Counted from the stretch's first letter, positions 1-10,716 are shown. The stretch is 24,235 bases of DNA from Utricularia gibba (GCA_002189035.1 NEEC01000347.1:1-24235); one strand, 5' to 3'. The notes: generated by a model not told the origin, from the letters alone. Made by a program: numbers and translations.

Positions 1-2623
1 ATGCTTCCTGATGAATTTGGGAATCCACTGTGGTTTACTGCTGATGAGCTTGCAGAACTCAAAGGAACAACATTGCATCGAGCTACTGAGCTTCAGGTCA
101 TCTATTTTCTCTACAAAAATAATATCATATCCCTCATCTTTGAAGCTCTTCTTTCTGATATTTTCCTTCAAAATGAATTTCATTTTCTCCTACTGTAAGA
201 ATGCCCTCATATTTTTATGGAAAACAAAAATTGCCCCAAGGGATGTTTGTTGTGCTCACAGAAGGAAAATTTGAAGGCTCTATTCGATGATAAAGTGAAG
301 AATTTAGTTCAAAAGCTTTTGGTTCTTGATGGGGAACATGAAAGGTATACTTGGGCTCCTTAATGTTTTACGTTATGTATTCCTTTTGGTTTAGTTTAAA
401 TAGTTTCTTTGCATTCTGTTGTGTACTAAAACCGAAAAATTTTATTTTTCTGCATTCACTGTCATCTTGCAGAGATGTCCAATTTGAGGACTTCCTTTGG
501 TATGTAACACAACTCCTTGTGGTTTGTTCACGTTTAATATTTCTTGATGTTCTCTCTTGTTAACTGGTACACACAGGGCTAATTCCATATTTTGGACTCG
601 TGCTCTGAATATTCCTTTCCCTCGCTCACATGTGTTCCCACAAGTTCAACAAATGCATGACAGCTCAAGCGTCGAGCTCTCTGCTTTTGCATGTGGTTCA
701 TCTAAAAATATGCCAGACGGGGAAACTGTCGAAAGTAAGGCTGCAGTCATCCTATTTTCTCAAATGCATGTGGTACATCTGTCTTTAATCCATGTGGACT
801 AGTGTGGCTAATCAGCTGTTGAGATAAACCAAGGTGTACTGAGCTCCGTAGAAGATGAAGCTGTATATGTCGAGGCTCTTGTGCCAGGAATTGATTTCTG
901 CAATCATGGTAATATGATAATCATTCTATCAGTATGCTGTTTAAGCTGTCCTTATGTTGCACACACCAGAACCATAAGTTCTAATTCAACATGTTGTAGA
1001 TTGTCAAACTTCTCCATTTTGGCATGTGTTATATTCACAGAATTGGCTTATGTAGATTTGCAGCCTTCGGCAACATGGGAGGTAGATGTAACTGGGTCTA
1101 CCACTGGGGCTTGTTCTTCTATGTATCTTCTTTCTGGTAAGTTCTTGTACTACTTCTAGATAGTATCAGGTATTTTTCTTCAGTTTAAATGGCAAGCTAC
1201 TGATGAGAGATCAGACTGTAGCAGTTGAAGGCATTACTCCCGATGATAAGAAAGAGATATCCATTAGTTATGGCAACAAGGGAAATGAGGTACAACGGCC
1301 TCTTCAAATTATTCTGTGGCGAAGTCTTTCAATATAAAGGTGGTTAGGTATACCAAATTGGTTATTCAACAAGTGTAATGGAGTTTTTGAGGATGGGAGT
1401 CATCATTGGTATTTCGTTTAACTTCACCGTTTTATGTATCCTCTCGTATAAGCACCGTCCAATTAGGTATCCCAAATTGGTTAGTCTGAAAACTTTTAAC
1501 TGCTGAAACTAGCTGGCAGATAATCTTTTCCAAAACTTCCGCTATTGATTGCAACCTGGTGCAGGAGCTTCTCTACCTTTATGGATTCGTTATAGAGGAT
1601 AACCCTGATGACTATCTCATGGTGAGTAATTTTTTTCTCAGCTTGTCATTAGATAATTTTTTGTTTTTTAGGACGTTTCCATGAAACATCACAGATTCAT
1701 TATCCCATGGAAGCTCTAATGGATGCGCCCTTCTCGGAGGCCAAAATGCAGCTTCTTGAGGCACAGGTATTATTTCTATAGTTGCAAGGGTATTGCGCGA
1801 AGAGACTCTTACATGTCTTTTTAGCATCCATGTCGCCTCTTTCTCTACAGGAAGCTAATGCTAGGTGCCTATTGCCCAGAACTCTGCTGAAAAACGGTTT
1901 TCCCCTTGAATGTGGAGGAACCAACAACGATGGACAAGATCCCACAATCTTGTCTTACCACGATAAACTTGTTTTTCCTGAAGAATTCTTGTCTGCCTTG
2001 AGAACAATAGCCATGAAAGAAAGTGAGCTCTACCATGTTACTTCCATGCTTGACCAGGTAATTCTTCCAGTTCATTATTCCATGATATCTTCCTGCTAAA
2101 AATTTTCCTACATGTTTCTGAAGCTGGTGGAACGGAGAGGCGATCAGCTCTGTCTGAAGAGCAGGTGCGATCAGCTATCCAGGACGCTTGTGGAGATAGC
2201 AATGCTCTCCAACTTCTCGTTGATCTCCTTTCCATGAAGTAACTCGAAAGTTCCTTTGTTTTTTTTTTCCACAGCTGAACCTTGTTCTCCTGATCCTGTT
2301 CCCTCTGCTCTACCTCCACAGGCTGATGGAACTGGAAGAGGGCACGGGAACAGAAGCGAGAGATGCTGAGCTGCTTTCAGTGGAAAAGAAAAGGCAAGTC
2401 AAGTTATTCCGCCGCGCCGTACATACAGTCCAGGAACTGGATTATTGACTTCCATGGATTCTTGCTTTTCTGCTGCAGACTTGATGGAGAAGACGATGGC
2501 GGCCGAAACAGGTGGGCGTGTTTAGTGTACAGGCACGGGCAGAAGCAACTCACTCGTGCCTTCCTAAGGGAAGCAGAGCGCGGTCTAGAGCTGGCGTTAC
2601 TTCCGTCCCACATCGGAAAATAA
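1..2623 (+). CDS. SET-domain lysine methyltransferase, Rubisco-LSMT-like (3' part of gene)
   Basis: This is a plant SET-domain protein of the Rubisco large-subunit methyltransferase-like group; it resembles what I recall of Arabidopsis At1g24610. It would transfer methyl from S-adenosylmethionine to a protein lysine; the substrate is unknown. Traced exons: 1-96, 262-344, 473-499, 577-734, 816-908, 1041-1136, 1225-1289, 1565-1621, 1695-1766, 1851-2057, 2138-2238, 2322-2393 and 2479-2623. All phases agree and give 423 residues ending in TAA. SET landmarks are GIDFCNH (the NH pocket) near 885-908 and ISISYGNKGNEE, with the catalytic-type tyrosine, spanning the 1289/1565 junction. The rest is the C-terminal substrate-binding region. 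The ATG at base 1 is probably internal (MLPDEFGNPLWF), so the gene begins upstream. The acceptor at 2137 was chosen because it alone keeps frame; the last intron is GC-AG. The family is sure, the exact exon 11 border is not. Confidence 0.88.
2394..2478 (+). other. GC-AG intron of the SET gene
   Basis: The exon ends AAAAG and the intron begins gcaagt, the usual consensus around a GC donor; it ends ctgctgcag. Splicing here joins VEKK to RLDGEDDGGRNRW and keeps the frame to a TAA at 2621-2623. If the 85-nt intron is retained, translation stops at the TGA at 2446-2448 and gives a shorter C-terminus. No GT donor nearby restores the frame as well. Confidence 0.7.
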
Positions 2624-3064
2624 CCAGGGCCGGAAACGATGGGTCATTTTAGAAAAATTCTCATCTCATACGCAAAATAGTCATATAATATATTGACGTA
2701 AATTATTTGGAATTTACATGAATTACGTCAATATGAAACATTTGTTTCCGTTTCGGTTTCATACCTTGGCCGTGGGTGTAATGAGATAACACGAAATAAG
2801 ATTACATAAATTATATATGTAAATAATTAATAATTAAGTGAATTATCATATTTATCATGATATTATATGAATATAATGGTGATAGGGACTCTTGGGAATA
2901 ATATTATCATTTCAATATGTACATAATAAGATAATAAAATATAATTTTTCTTTTTACAGCGGGGCGTCTAAATTGTATAAAAGGAATACATCCCGTATAG
3001 TATAGAGTATTATAATTTAAATGTATTATACATTACATGCTCCTGTATTGTAATTTGTAGTTGG
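2624..3064. other. AT-rich intergenic spacer with a 12-bp hairpin
   Basis: No gene is visible. The stretch is AT-rich and acts as 3' flank of the SET gene. A perfect 12-bp inverted repeat, atattgacgtaa at 2690-2701 and its complement at 2723-2734, is separated by 21 bases. A related string lies near 14418-14445, so this may be the remnant of a dispersed element. Confidence 0.5.
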
Positions 3065-3070
3065 GACGGG

Positions 3071-3353
3071 AGAAAGAGCGATAAAGAGGTACAAGAAGGT
3101 CCTCCAAGGCGTCAAGTACAAATTCTTTTCAAATTTCTCATCAACAACATAATCCCTGTCATCACTTCTTTTCTACTAACCCTTCCACAAAACACAAACC
3201 TGAGTAGTTTCCTGTGCTCTGGATCTTCCTTACGTCCCTATTTGTATATTCAATTCTGCAAATTCTTGCAATCCCTTACTCGAGAAATCAACGCCCTTTT
3301 TTACGGTGCTGCTTCCGCGTCTGCTGCCTTTGCTCTCTTCGCGGCGGGGGCAG
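3071..3353 (+). pseudogene. M membrane-protein gene fragment (sense arm)
   Basis: Partial copy of the small membrane-protein family seen intact at 13164-13837 (-). Recognisable pieces are the region matching FKFLINN, the stretch that encodes SLFVYS in the intact copies, and the alanine-rich segment. Exon 1 and the C-terminal third are missing, and indels break the frame; for example the sequence around 3205-3225 has extra bases next to the relatives. It ends abruptly at about 3353 where the antisense copy begins. Confidence 0.75.
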
Positions 3354-3745
3354 TGCCTCGATGTCAGAATCAGCTTCAGTTTCTCCGGCGGAGGAGATTC
3401 CAGTTATTCCAATTCGTTGCAACAATCAGAGGTATAGAGAGAGCAACAGCTGGAAAGAAAGAGAAACGCGTAGGCATGAAGAACGCGAAGAGGGCAAAGG
3501 GCAGCAGACGCGGAAGCAGCACCGTAAAAAAAGGATGCTGATTTCTCCCAAAATGATTGCAAGAATTGAATATACAAAAAGGGACGCCAGATCCAGCACA
3601 GGAGAACTACTCAGGTTCGTGCTTTGTGGAAGAAGGTCAGTAGAGAAAGAGTGGTGACCGGGATTACGTTGTTGATGAGAAATTTGAAAAGAATTTGTAC
3701 TTCACGCCTTGGAGGAGCTTCTTGTACCTCTCTATCGCTCTTTCT
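3071..3745. repeat. Long inverted repeat made from two M-gene fragments
   Basis: The left arm (about 3071-3349) is a sense fragment of the M membrane-protein gene. The right arm (about 3483-3745) is the same part in antisense. Both carry agaaagagcg and the unit ggtgctgcttccgcgtctg in opposite orientation, and by eye they match over about 270 bases with small indels. The spacer of about 130 bases continues the antisense copy. A transcript through the region would fold into a long imperfect hairpin. Confidence 0.8.
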
Positions 3746-3760
3746 CCGGTCCCTGATAGA
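3354..3760 (-). pseudogene. M membrane-protein gene fragment (antisense arm)
   Basis: Read on the minus strand, this covers most of M exon 2, from FKFLINNVIPVTT through the alanine-rich segment to the acidic, proline-rich tail. Exon 1 is absent. Frame breaks are present: a stop follows HKART, and a segment after LAII is replaced by a short unrelated string (around 3545-3560). It is not expected to encode a full protein. Confidence 0.75.
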
Positions 3761-3789
3761 TAGCTGCTCCTTGTCGCCCTTCCTTCCCA

Positions 3790-4040
3790 TCCCATGTTGG
3801 ATGGGGTAAATGATTGCAAGAATTTGCAGAATTGAGTACACAGCATTCTGTATAAAAAAGGGCCGCTGCTATGGTGTGATCGGAGCTGCGTTTCTTTTTA
3901 TCATGTATAAATTAACAGCCTTCCTTATACACTGAGTGAACGCGTCTTTGATGTATAATATTTTGTTCATTTTGTAATGTTTAATTTAAAAAATGTGGGC
4001 TTTGTGTACTATTTTTTTGGCAAAGAAAAGATAATTTTCG
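3790..4040. repeat. M-derived scraps and M 3' flank
   Basis: At about 3797-3845 (-) a short piece encodes YSILQILAIIYP, an isolated M segment. From about 3870 to 4040 (+) the sequence follows the 3' flank of the M copy at 17766-18430: gtgtgatcggagct, the ttaacagcc and aacgcgt landmarks, then the tail preceding VAP27. The two pieces come from opposite strands, so the block is a junction of separate fragments. Confidence 0.65.
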
Positions 4041-4497
4041 AATCATCGCACTCTTCTGTATCGGATGCTGAGGAGGATCCATCTCTGTCTCTGCCCCAGC
4101 CAACTTGTTCATCGCCGCTTCCGACGGCCAGACGAAACTGCTCCCTTACATCAGGAGCAACGATGCCGATCATCACACTTCACATTCACATCTATGGCCG
4201 TGAATACTACCTCCTGAGTGTTCTTCTTCGTGATCTACAGCCGTGCCATGGCAATGCGCCTCAGTTGCAATGGTTTCATACTAGAGGACTCTGAATCTTC
4301 TCTGCTGCTTGCACCACCGCCGCCTAACTGCAACTTATCTGCAACGCCTTCTGTCTTTTTATGGGCTGTTGATATATTTTCGTTCTCATCCACTGGATTC
4401 AAGTCAGCAGCTATTGATGTGCAGTCATAATTCTCTTCATCTTCTTCGAGTGTCCTTTGCATTGCCTTTAGTTGTTCCTGCTGCCTCACGAATAGCT
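4041..4497 (-). pseudogene. Antisense copy of the FHA-gene last exon
   Basis: On the minus strand 4171-4497 nearly repeats the start of the last exon of the FHA gene (RQQEQLKAMQRTLEE, then NPVDENENIS). 4041-4170 repeats its end (IGIVAPDVREQFRLAV). The middle of that exon (about 8840-9265) is missing. The copy carries a short extra RDRD-like insertion relative to the gene at 5370-9417, so it may come from a slightly different allele or paralogue. There are no upstream exons and no start. Confidence 0.85.
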
Positions 4498-4639
4498 ATG
4501 TGACTAGAATGTGCTAAATTAATATACTTCCACAAACTACAATGGATTTGCACCTTTTTGTGGTACTGAATTGGTCAGTGAAGACACTTGGTTTGCCTTT
4601 TATTTTTTAAATGAGAAGATTCATTTTTTGAAGTTGAGT

Positions 4640-5045
4640 TGGATCTTGCACCATATGGCAGAATTCTGGCACTCTGTGCGAGTGGCCTATTATGATGGGA
4701 CTATATTCCATCCAAAAATTAAGGGCTTCATGATACAAGGTGGTGATCCCACTAACACTGGCAAGGGAGGAACAAGTATATATGGGGTAAAAAGTTCAGT
4801 GATGAGATAAAAGAATCTCTCAAGGCTAGTTTTTCTGTACTTTTTTGGTTTCATGAAAATCATACTATGCTAGTGATATGTTTCTTTTGAACAATCACTG
4901 ATGTTCTTCTACTTCATTGCGTATTACAGCACAATGCTCGAGGTATACTATCCATGGCTAACAGTGGCCCCAACACCAATGGAAGTCAGTTTTTCATAAC
5001 ACACGGCAAGGACTCTACACCATCTTCGGTAAAGTGATTCATGGA
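4640..5045 (+). pseudogene. Broken cyclophilin (PPIL3/CYP18-1 type peptidyl-prolyl isomerase)
   Basis: Cyclophilin motifs are clear: YYDGTIFH and [11 protein letters not shown], then [10 protein letters not shown] in the first exon (to about 4826), and [20 protein letters not shown] with FFIT in the next (from about 4929). The sequence is disabled. Small indels precede YYDG (about 4665-4690), two extra bases follow IYG (about 4787), and several codons are lost after FFITHGK, followed by a frame change before [12 protein letters not shown] and a stop at about 5058. The first exon is not attached, but a matching orphan first exon lies at about 12172-12206 (-). Intact relatives catalyse proline isomerisation in plant cells. 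Confidence 0.85.
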
Positions 5046-5120
5046 TTTAAAGTTCAGTAAGGAACAGTGAACCGGTTTAATGACTGGCTTGTGAACCGGA
5101 GGACAAGCTATTCGATTTTT

Positions 5121-5186
5121 TGGGCTTTGAGTGGCTATATGTAAAAAAGCTCGTTTGTGGTAATTGGGCCTTACTACTGATGGGCT
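5121..5186 (+). promoter_or_regulatory. Cluster of three TGGGCY (site II) motifs upstream of the FHA gene
   Basis: TGGGCT at 5121-5126, TGGGCC at 5165-5170 and TGGGCT at 5181-5186 lie 130-250 bases before the first in-frame ATG codons of the FHA gene. Site II elements of this kind are known in promoters of plant genes active in dividing cells. The promoter role here is inferred. Confidence 0.45.
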
Positions 5187-5369
5187 TGACGATCCACGTC
5201 AGTGAATAGTGAAAAGACAAGAAAATCCTCCACGCCCAGCTTCCTCGAGACGCTGGAACTGAGTGATACCGAAAAGCGCGGCCAACGGCACCTACATGCG
5301 GAGCCTATAGGTTTTATGAAATACGCGCCATTCCGGAATTGGAATCTAGTTGCAATACCTCCTGGCTCA

Positions 5370-8300
5370 ATGGCGAAGGTTAATGGAAGCCCGGCGTCAC
5401 AGGGGTCCTCTGGCGGGAGTCCGAACCCGGCGAGAGATCCTACTGCTCTCCCCCTTGCGAATTCGGCCAACGAACACTGTAAAGGCAACATCACCCCTGG
5501 GCCGGAAATTGGAGTCTCTGTGCCTCAGGAAACTGCCGCGGCATCGGAAGAGTTCATATCCTCTGTCGCTGCAATGGTAGCCGCTCAGCCGGTGCCGCCT
5601 TCGGATCTCAATGTTTGGGGCGTGCTCACAGCTATAACTGATAAGGCACGAAAGCGGAAACAGGTTTGTGAGTTTACCATTGGTTGTTTGTGAGTTTCAT
5701 TTCATTAGAATCTTGGATTTTGTGATTCACAAATGCTTCTTGCTTGGAGAAGCTTTCCTTCAGTAAACAGTACTGTTTTTTTTTTCTTTTTATTTCGGTA
5801 CCGATACATGACTTTTTATACAAGGGCGTTAATATGCTTCTGACATCGGATGAGCACTGCATTGGCCGGCTTGTGGATGATCCAAATTTCCGGATTATGT
5901 CACCTGCGGTTAGTGCTCGTCATTGCAAGATTACTAGAAAGCGAGTTACTACAAAAGATACAGAGGATCAATCTGGCTGCTGTTTTTCGGTATTCTTGAA
6001 GGATACGAGGTCAAAGATCCTTCATGCAGGTTGTGAATTATATTTTTTGTAATATACTGATGATTAATTGTTGTCTGCAGTACAAATGGTACGTATTGGA
6101 ACTGGGAAAAGCTGAGTAAAAGTGCCTCGGATGTAAAGCTGTGTCATGGAGACATTATCTCCATAGCATTTGCACCGCATCATGGTAAAGCCCATGCTTT
6201 TTAACTAAGAGTCTATATTAGTTCGATTTCAACTAAATAGCTCTGCAGCATAATGCACTAGAGTATTCTTAAATGAATCTTGCCTGTCCTGTTTTACAAA
6301 ACTTCATCAATTGCAGAGCTTGCATTTGCTTTTGTTTTTCGAGAAGTCAAGATGTCGTCAACCGTATCTCCTTGCAGGCTTTTAAAGCGAAAACCAGGTA
6401 CCCACATGTGTGTATCTTCTCTTTGGAATTGGTTGATGCGAGTTCTCGTAATCATGCATAAGGCAAGAACTAACTTTATAAGCGCATATTTCTCATTTTG
6501 TTTCAAGATGATTTTCCTGCTGAGAGCAAGAGACATAAGGGTCTCGGCATAGGCGCTTCTGATGGTCCGGTGTCTCTTGATGATTTTCGGAGCCTTCAAA
6601 GATCTAACACAGTAACTACTGCTTATACATGACTGTGACACTAGCATACCCCTTCGAAAATTTCATTCCTGTATATTCAAAATATTTGGTTGAAATCTTG
6701 CTGGATTCTCAACAAGTCATTCTATGTAGGATCTCCGGAAACTTCTGGAGGATAATGTTGCGACATTGAATCCCTACGAAAGGATAACCAAATAGCCAGT
6801 GAAAAGCATGAGATTGTATGTCTGCTTTTTCTTATGCACTTTTTTCTTTTACAGTTTCTAGACTATGAACTTGCCGTGAGTTTCATTTAAAAAACGAGAG
6901 TCGTTTTTCAACTATCTGGTTCTTGGACATTCACTTTTGTCTCATTCTATTTCCTTGTTTGTTTTCCTTTTGTAGGAAATGAAAAACTTGAAAGAATCAA
7001 CCTCAAAACTTTATGGATAAGCTATCTGAATTGACTCGAACATTGGAGGCACAAGATAAGGAGTTGATGGAGCTGAACAAAATCTCAGCTGACCAGAAGC
7101 ATGAAATAGACACCCTTAGTCAGCGGCTCGCTGCTTCTGTACAGTCATTTGTTGAAGCCAATGAAATAATGGAGTGGTACGTTGCTTGTTTAGAATTTCA
7201 GGTTGATATTGTCTTGCTTGGTCCTGTTTGTGTCTGATTTCATTAGTAGTACTTGTTCCAAGTCATTGTCAAGGTTCATGCGGAAGCCTGGATGAATTTT
7301 TCATATCCAGAATCACTTTCTTCAAAAGCATTATCATGAACTAATTTTTCGTCTTCAGAGGCTGGAATTATTTAGGATTCCTGATCTATGAATGTACACT
7401 TTTAAACATCTATCTCTTTTTCAGCCAAAAGAAGTCTATATCGCAACTCAAAGCACAATTAGATGAAGAACGTGATCTGAGAAGGGAGGAGCGAGAAAAG
7501 GCATCTGTGGATATGAAAATGGCACTACAGAAAGTCCAAGCGGAGGCTGAAGAGGAGCTAAAACGTAAGTCTGAGTGTGCACTGAAGCGAGAGAAGGAAC
7601 AACAAGATATCATACAGAAGCTTCAGGTTTTCTGGATTTCTCCATAAAATCATATGCGCTCGTTTTTCTCACAGATTCCTTGTTCTCATTTTTTTTAAAT
7701 TCAGGAATCCGAGAAAGAAAGGTGTCTATTGGTGGAAACTTTACGCTCAAAATTGGTATGAGATGATTTCCAATTTTAATTTCATCTGAACACGTTTCTT
7801 TGAATAATGCTCTCGGTACTAACCTTTTGTAGGAAGACACAAGAGAAAAACTGGTTAGCTCTGATAACAAAGTGCGGCATCTGGAGTCTCAGATTTCTCA
7901 GGAACGGGAAGCTAATGCTGTCAATAGAAAAGTATCTTGATTCTTTCTTCTTGCACCATATGTTTTTTACATTAAGATTTCTCGATATCCATTAGAACTT
8001 GTCTCTATGAACCCAGAAGCTTGAAGAACTTGAGCATGAGAGAACAAGACTGACTAAAAAACTTGAGAATGAAAAGGTACACTTTGCTGCTCGACATTTT
8101 ATAAAAGAGAGCTTAACATTGTTTTGATGTTGTGGTGCTTTAGATGTGCTTCAAACTATCTTCTTTCTAGAAATAATGGGTTGCAGATTTCGATCTGATT
8201 TTTTCTTGGTGCTGTAGCAGGCTGCTCGGGAAGAAGCTTGGGCTAAGGTGTCTGCTCTTGAACTCGAAATAACTGCTGCCATGCGTGATCTTGACTGTGA

Positions 8301-9417
8301 AAGACGCAGACTAAAAGCTGCCAAGGAAAGAATAATGCTGCGGTACGCATTGTGGGAAATACAAACCTCTTAAAGCTGATAGATAATTTCATACCATCTG
8401 CTTCCTTTGTTTTTAGTTGTAAATGCTTGAAATTCACTTCATGTCGACCCTGCTGCAGCGAAACTCAGCTTCGTGCTTTCTACTCAAGCACAGAGGAAAT
8501 ACAATTGCTATTCGTGAGGCAGCAGGAACAACTAAAGGCAATGCAAAGGACACTCGAAGAAGATGAAGAGAATTATGACTGCACATCAATAGCTGCTGAA
8601 TTGAATCCAGTGGATGAGAACGAAAATATATCAACAGCCCATAAAAAGACAGAAGGCGTTGCAGATAAGTTGCAGTTAGGCGGCGGTGGAGCAAGCAGCA
8701 GAGAAGATTCAGAGTCCTCAAGTGATGAAACCATTGCAACTGAGGCGCATAGCCATGATGCCACGGCTGTAGATCACGAAGAAGAAGACACTCAGGAGGT
8801 AGTATTCACGACCATAGATGTGAATATGAAGTGTGCTTTTGACGTTAACGCCGTTGGAACAGAGCTGATACCCGAGACGGAGGGTGTAGGCACAGCCAGG
8901 ATCCATGAAACTGAGCATGTCTCGGAGACGCAGAGCCAGGGACGTGGCATCGACACCACACAGTTGGAATGCAAGATGGATGTAGACAAACACCCGCCAC
9001 AGATGAGTGCCGTGTGAGTCATGGAGAAGCTAACCCTGAGGCGTCTGGAGCTCAGGATCTGAGAGAATGTGCTCATGGAACAGCAGACCTCTTGGCATCA
9101 GAAGTAGCCGGCAGCTGGGCCTGCAGCACTGCACCTTCAGCCCTTGGGGAAAACGAGTCTGGAGAAGCAAAGATCACGACGCGGGTGATCCCACTGCTTC
9201 CGAGAGTCGGAATGTTGCACCCTCCCATGTTAGAGCTTGTGCGCGAAGAAATCATGAGCGCCGGGCATTGAGCGAGATGATCGGCATCGTTGCTCCTGAT
9301 GTAAGGGAACAGTTTCGTCTGGCCGTCGAAAGCGGCTATGAACAAGTTGGCTCGGGCGGGGATGGATCCTTGTCTGCTTCCGATACAGAAGACTGCGATG
9401 ATTCCAATGAAGGATGA
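5370..9417 (+). CDS. FHA-domain and coiled-coil protein (frame broken in several places)
   Basis: Similar to what I recall of the plant SMAD/FHA-domain protein family (Arabidopsis At2g45460 type). FHA domains bind phosphothreonine peptides; the cellular role here is not established. Exons: 5370-5663, 5825-6009, 6081-6184, 6317-6397, 6508-6611, 6730-6815, 6976-7176, 7425-7626, 7705-7755, 7833-7931, 8017-8076, 8221-8342, 8459-9417. FHA residues are visible: GR in HCIGRLVDD, SARHCK, and NGTYWN. A long charged coiled coil follows (exons 6-12), then an acidic tail with NHERRALSEMIGIVAPD. The start could also be the ATG at 5316. Frame breaks: one base missing near 6766 (stop TAG at 6793), two missing near 7009, and one missing each near 9000 and 9163. 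Either the gene is decaying or the sequence contains indel errors; splice sites and phases are otherwise intact. Confidence 0.8.
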
Positions 9418-9436
9418 TGGATGATCACGATATGAA

Positions 9437-9563
9437 TCCCTTCTCTGGTTTCCCCACGACCACAATCACCACCCGTTTTAAACATTTCCCTTTTTTAACA
9501 ACCTTTTTTTCCCAAAATTATCTTTTCGTTTCCAACATTATTCCTCAAAAATAATACACAAAA
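9437..9563 (-). repeat. Inverted fragment of the M-VAP27 intergenic region
   Basis: Read on the minus strand this matches the stretch between M and VAP27 seen at about 18550-18670 (+): the tgtgtattattttt run, the aataatgttg landmark, then aaaggttgtt and the beginning of the VAP27 leader. It starts directly after the FHA gene stop and runs into a sense M fragment, so the junction is a rearrangement. Confidence 0.6.
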
Positions 9564-9835
9564 TTCCTCATTTCACCAGGCACCACCACATCCTCATCAA
9601 CTTCTCCGTCCCAGCTCAAACCTTCCCCGGGACAGTCCCCGCCACCATATTCTCCGATTCCACGACCTCCAAGATGGAGAAGCAGATTGAGATTTTCAAA
9701 TTTCTCACCAAATCCATATTCCCCGTCTCGACTTCTCTTCTCCCCACCCTTGTACACGACAAGACGAACCTGAACAGTGCTCCTGTGCTGTAGATCTTCC
9801 TCACGTCTCTCTTTGTGGAAACGAAACAAATCTCT
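9564..9835 (+). pseudogene. Truncated M membrane-protein gene copy
   Basis: Holds the 3' end of the M intron (tttcaccag), then the start of M exon 2 through EIFKFLTKSIFPV and DKTNLNS. A TAG replaces the tryptophan codon of VLWIFLTS at about 9791. The copy stops at about 9835 after SLFV, where a second, longer M copy begins. Exon 1 is absent. Confidence 0.75.
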
Positions 9836-9879
9836 CTGTTCACTTCAGTTAGTTCAGTTTCTTGTGAAACGAAACGAAA

Positions 9880-10404
9880 ATGAAATCCCTCATTTCACCT
9901 CATCAACTTCTCCGTGCCAGGCCAGACCGTCCCGCGACAGTCTACGCCACCATCTTCCGATTCTACGAGCTCCAAGACGGAGAAGCTGGTGGAGATTTTC
10001 AAATTTCTCATCAAAAACATAATCCCCGTCACGACGTCTTTACTCTAAGCCTTCTACACGACAAGACGAACCTGAGTAGTGTTCCTGTGCTGTGGATCTT
10101 CCTCACGTCTCTCTTCGTGTATTCAACTCTACACATTCTCGCCATCATTTACCCTCACAGGAGAAACGGGTGCCTTTTTTACGGTGCTGCTTCCGCCTCT
10201 GCTGCCATTGCTCTCTTCGCGTTCCTCGCGTTCTTCATGCCTACGCGTTTCTCTTTCATTCCAGCTGCTGCTCTCTCTATTGCTGTGATTGTTGCAGCGA
10301 ATTGGGATAACTGGAATCTCCTCCGCCGCGACTCCACCGGAGAAACTGAAGCTGATTCCGACATCGAGGCGCCACCTCCGCCGCCAAGTCTACAGACGGT
10401 GTGA
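9880..10404 (+). CDS. M-family membrane protein, altered N-terminal half
   Basis: Open reading frame of 174 codons from ATG to TGA. The C-terminal two-thirds matches the other M copies: VLWIFLTSLFVYSTLHILAI, an alanine/phenylalanine-rich membrane segment, then TRFSFIP and the NWDNWNLLRRDS motif, and a proline-rich acidic tail. Exon 1 and the splice acceptor are missing, so the first residues come from former intron. Between about 9955 and 10050 a two-base loss followed by a one-base loss puts some 33 codons out of the ancestral frame, which replaces the first membrane segment with a hydrophilic stretch and then restores frame. VAP27 copy 1 starts 313 bases downstream. Whether it makes protein is unknown. 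Confidence 0.5.
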   Translation: MKSLISPHQLLRARPDRPATVYATIFRFYELQDGEAGGDFQISHQKHNPRHDVFTLSLLHDKTNLSSVPVLWIFLTSLFVYSTLHILAIIYPHRRNGCLFYGAASASAAIALFAFLAFFMPTRFSFIPAAALSIAVIVAANWDNWNLLRRDSTGETEADSDIEAPPPPPSLQTV

Positions 10405-10716
10405 TCGGAGGTGCTTGTCTTTTTATCATCAAGGTCTGTTTATACGTTCAGTGTTATATGATCAATTGTACCTATTGTAACGATTAACTACAAATTATGA
10501 ATGGAGTTTTTGTGTATTATTTTTGAGGAATAATGGTGGAAAAGAAAATATAATTTTGGAAAAAGATTGTTAAAGAAGGGCAATGTTTAAAAGGGGAGAT
10601 TCTGGTGGTTGGAAAACCAGATCTCCTCTTCCTGTTCTGTTATTTCTCTCGAATTGTGCGCCGGGATCCGCCACCGCTGCCGGAAAAGTCATTTTTTCGT
10701 CAATTTTCTGTCAGAA

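Noticed and set aside
5202-5315. FHA protein starting at 5202
   Set aside because: The codon there is GTG; in a plant gene the ATGs at 5316 or 5370 are more likely, and the extra 38 codons look like 5' UTR.
8434-9076. Long minus-strand open frames over the FHA last exon
   Set aside because: They are shadows of the real plus-strand exon, which has a clear coiled-coil/acidic composition and splice support.
9015-9085. Extra intron in the FHA last exon (gtgagt donor at 9015, cag acceptor near 9085)
   Set aside because: It would remove family-like residues before ADLLASEVAGSW and does not restore the reading frame; a one-base loss explains the frame change better.
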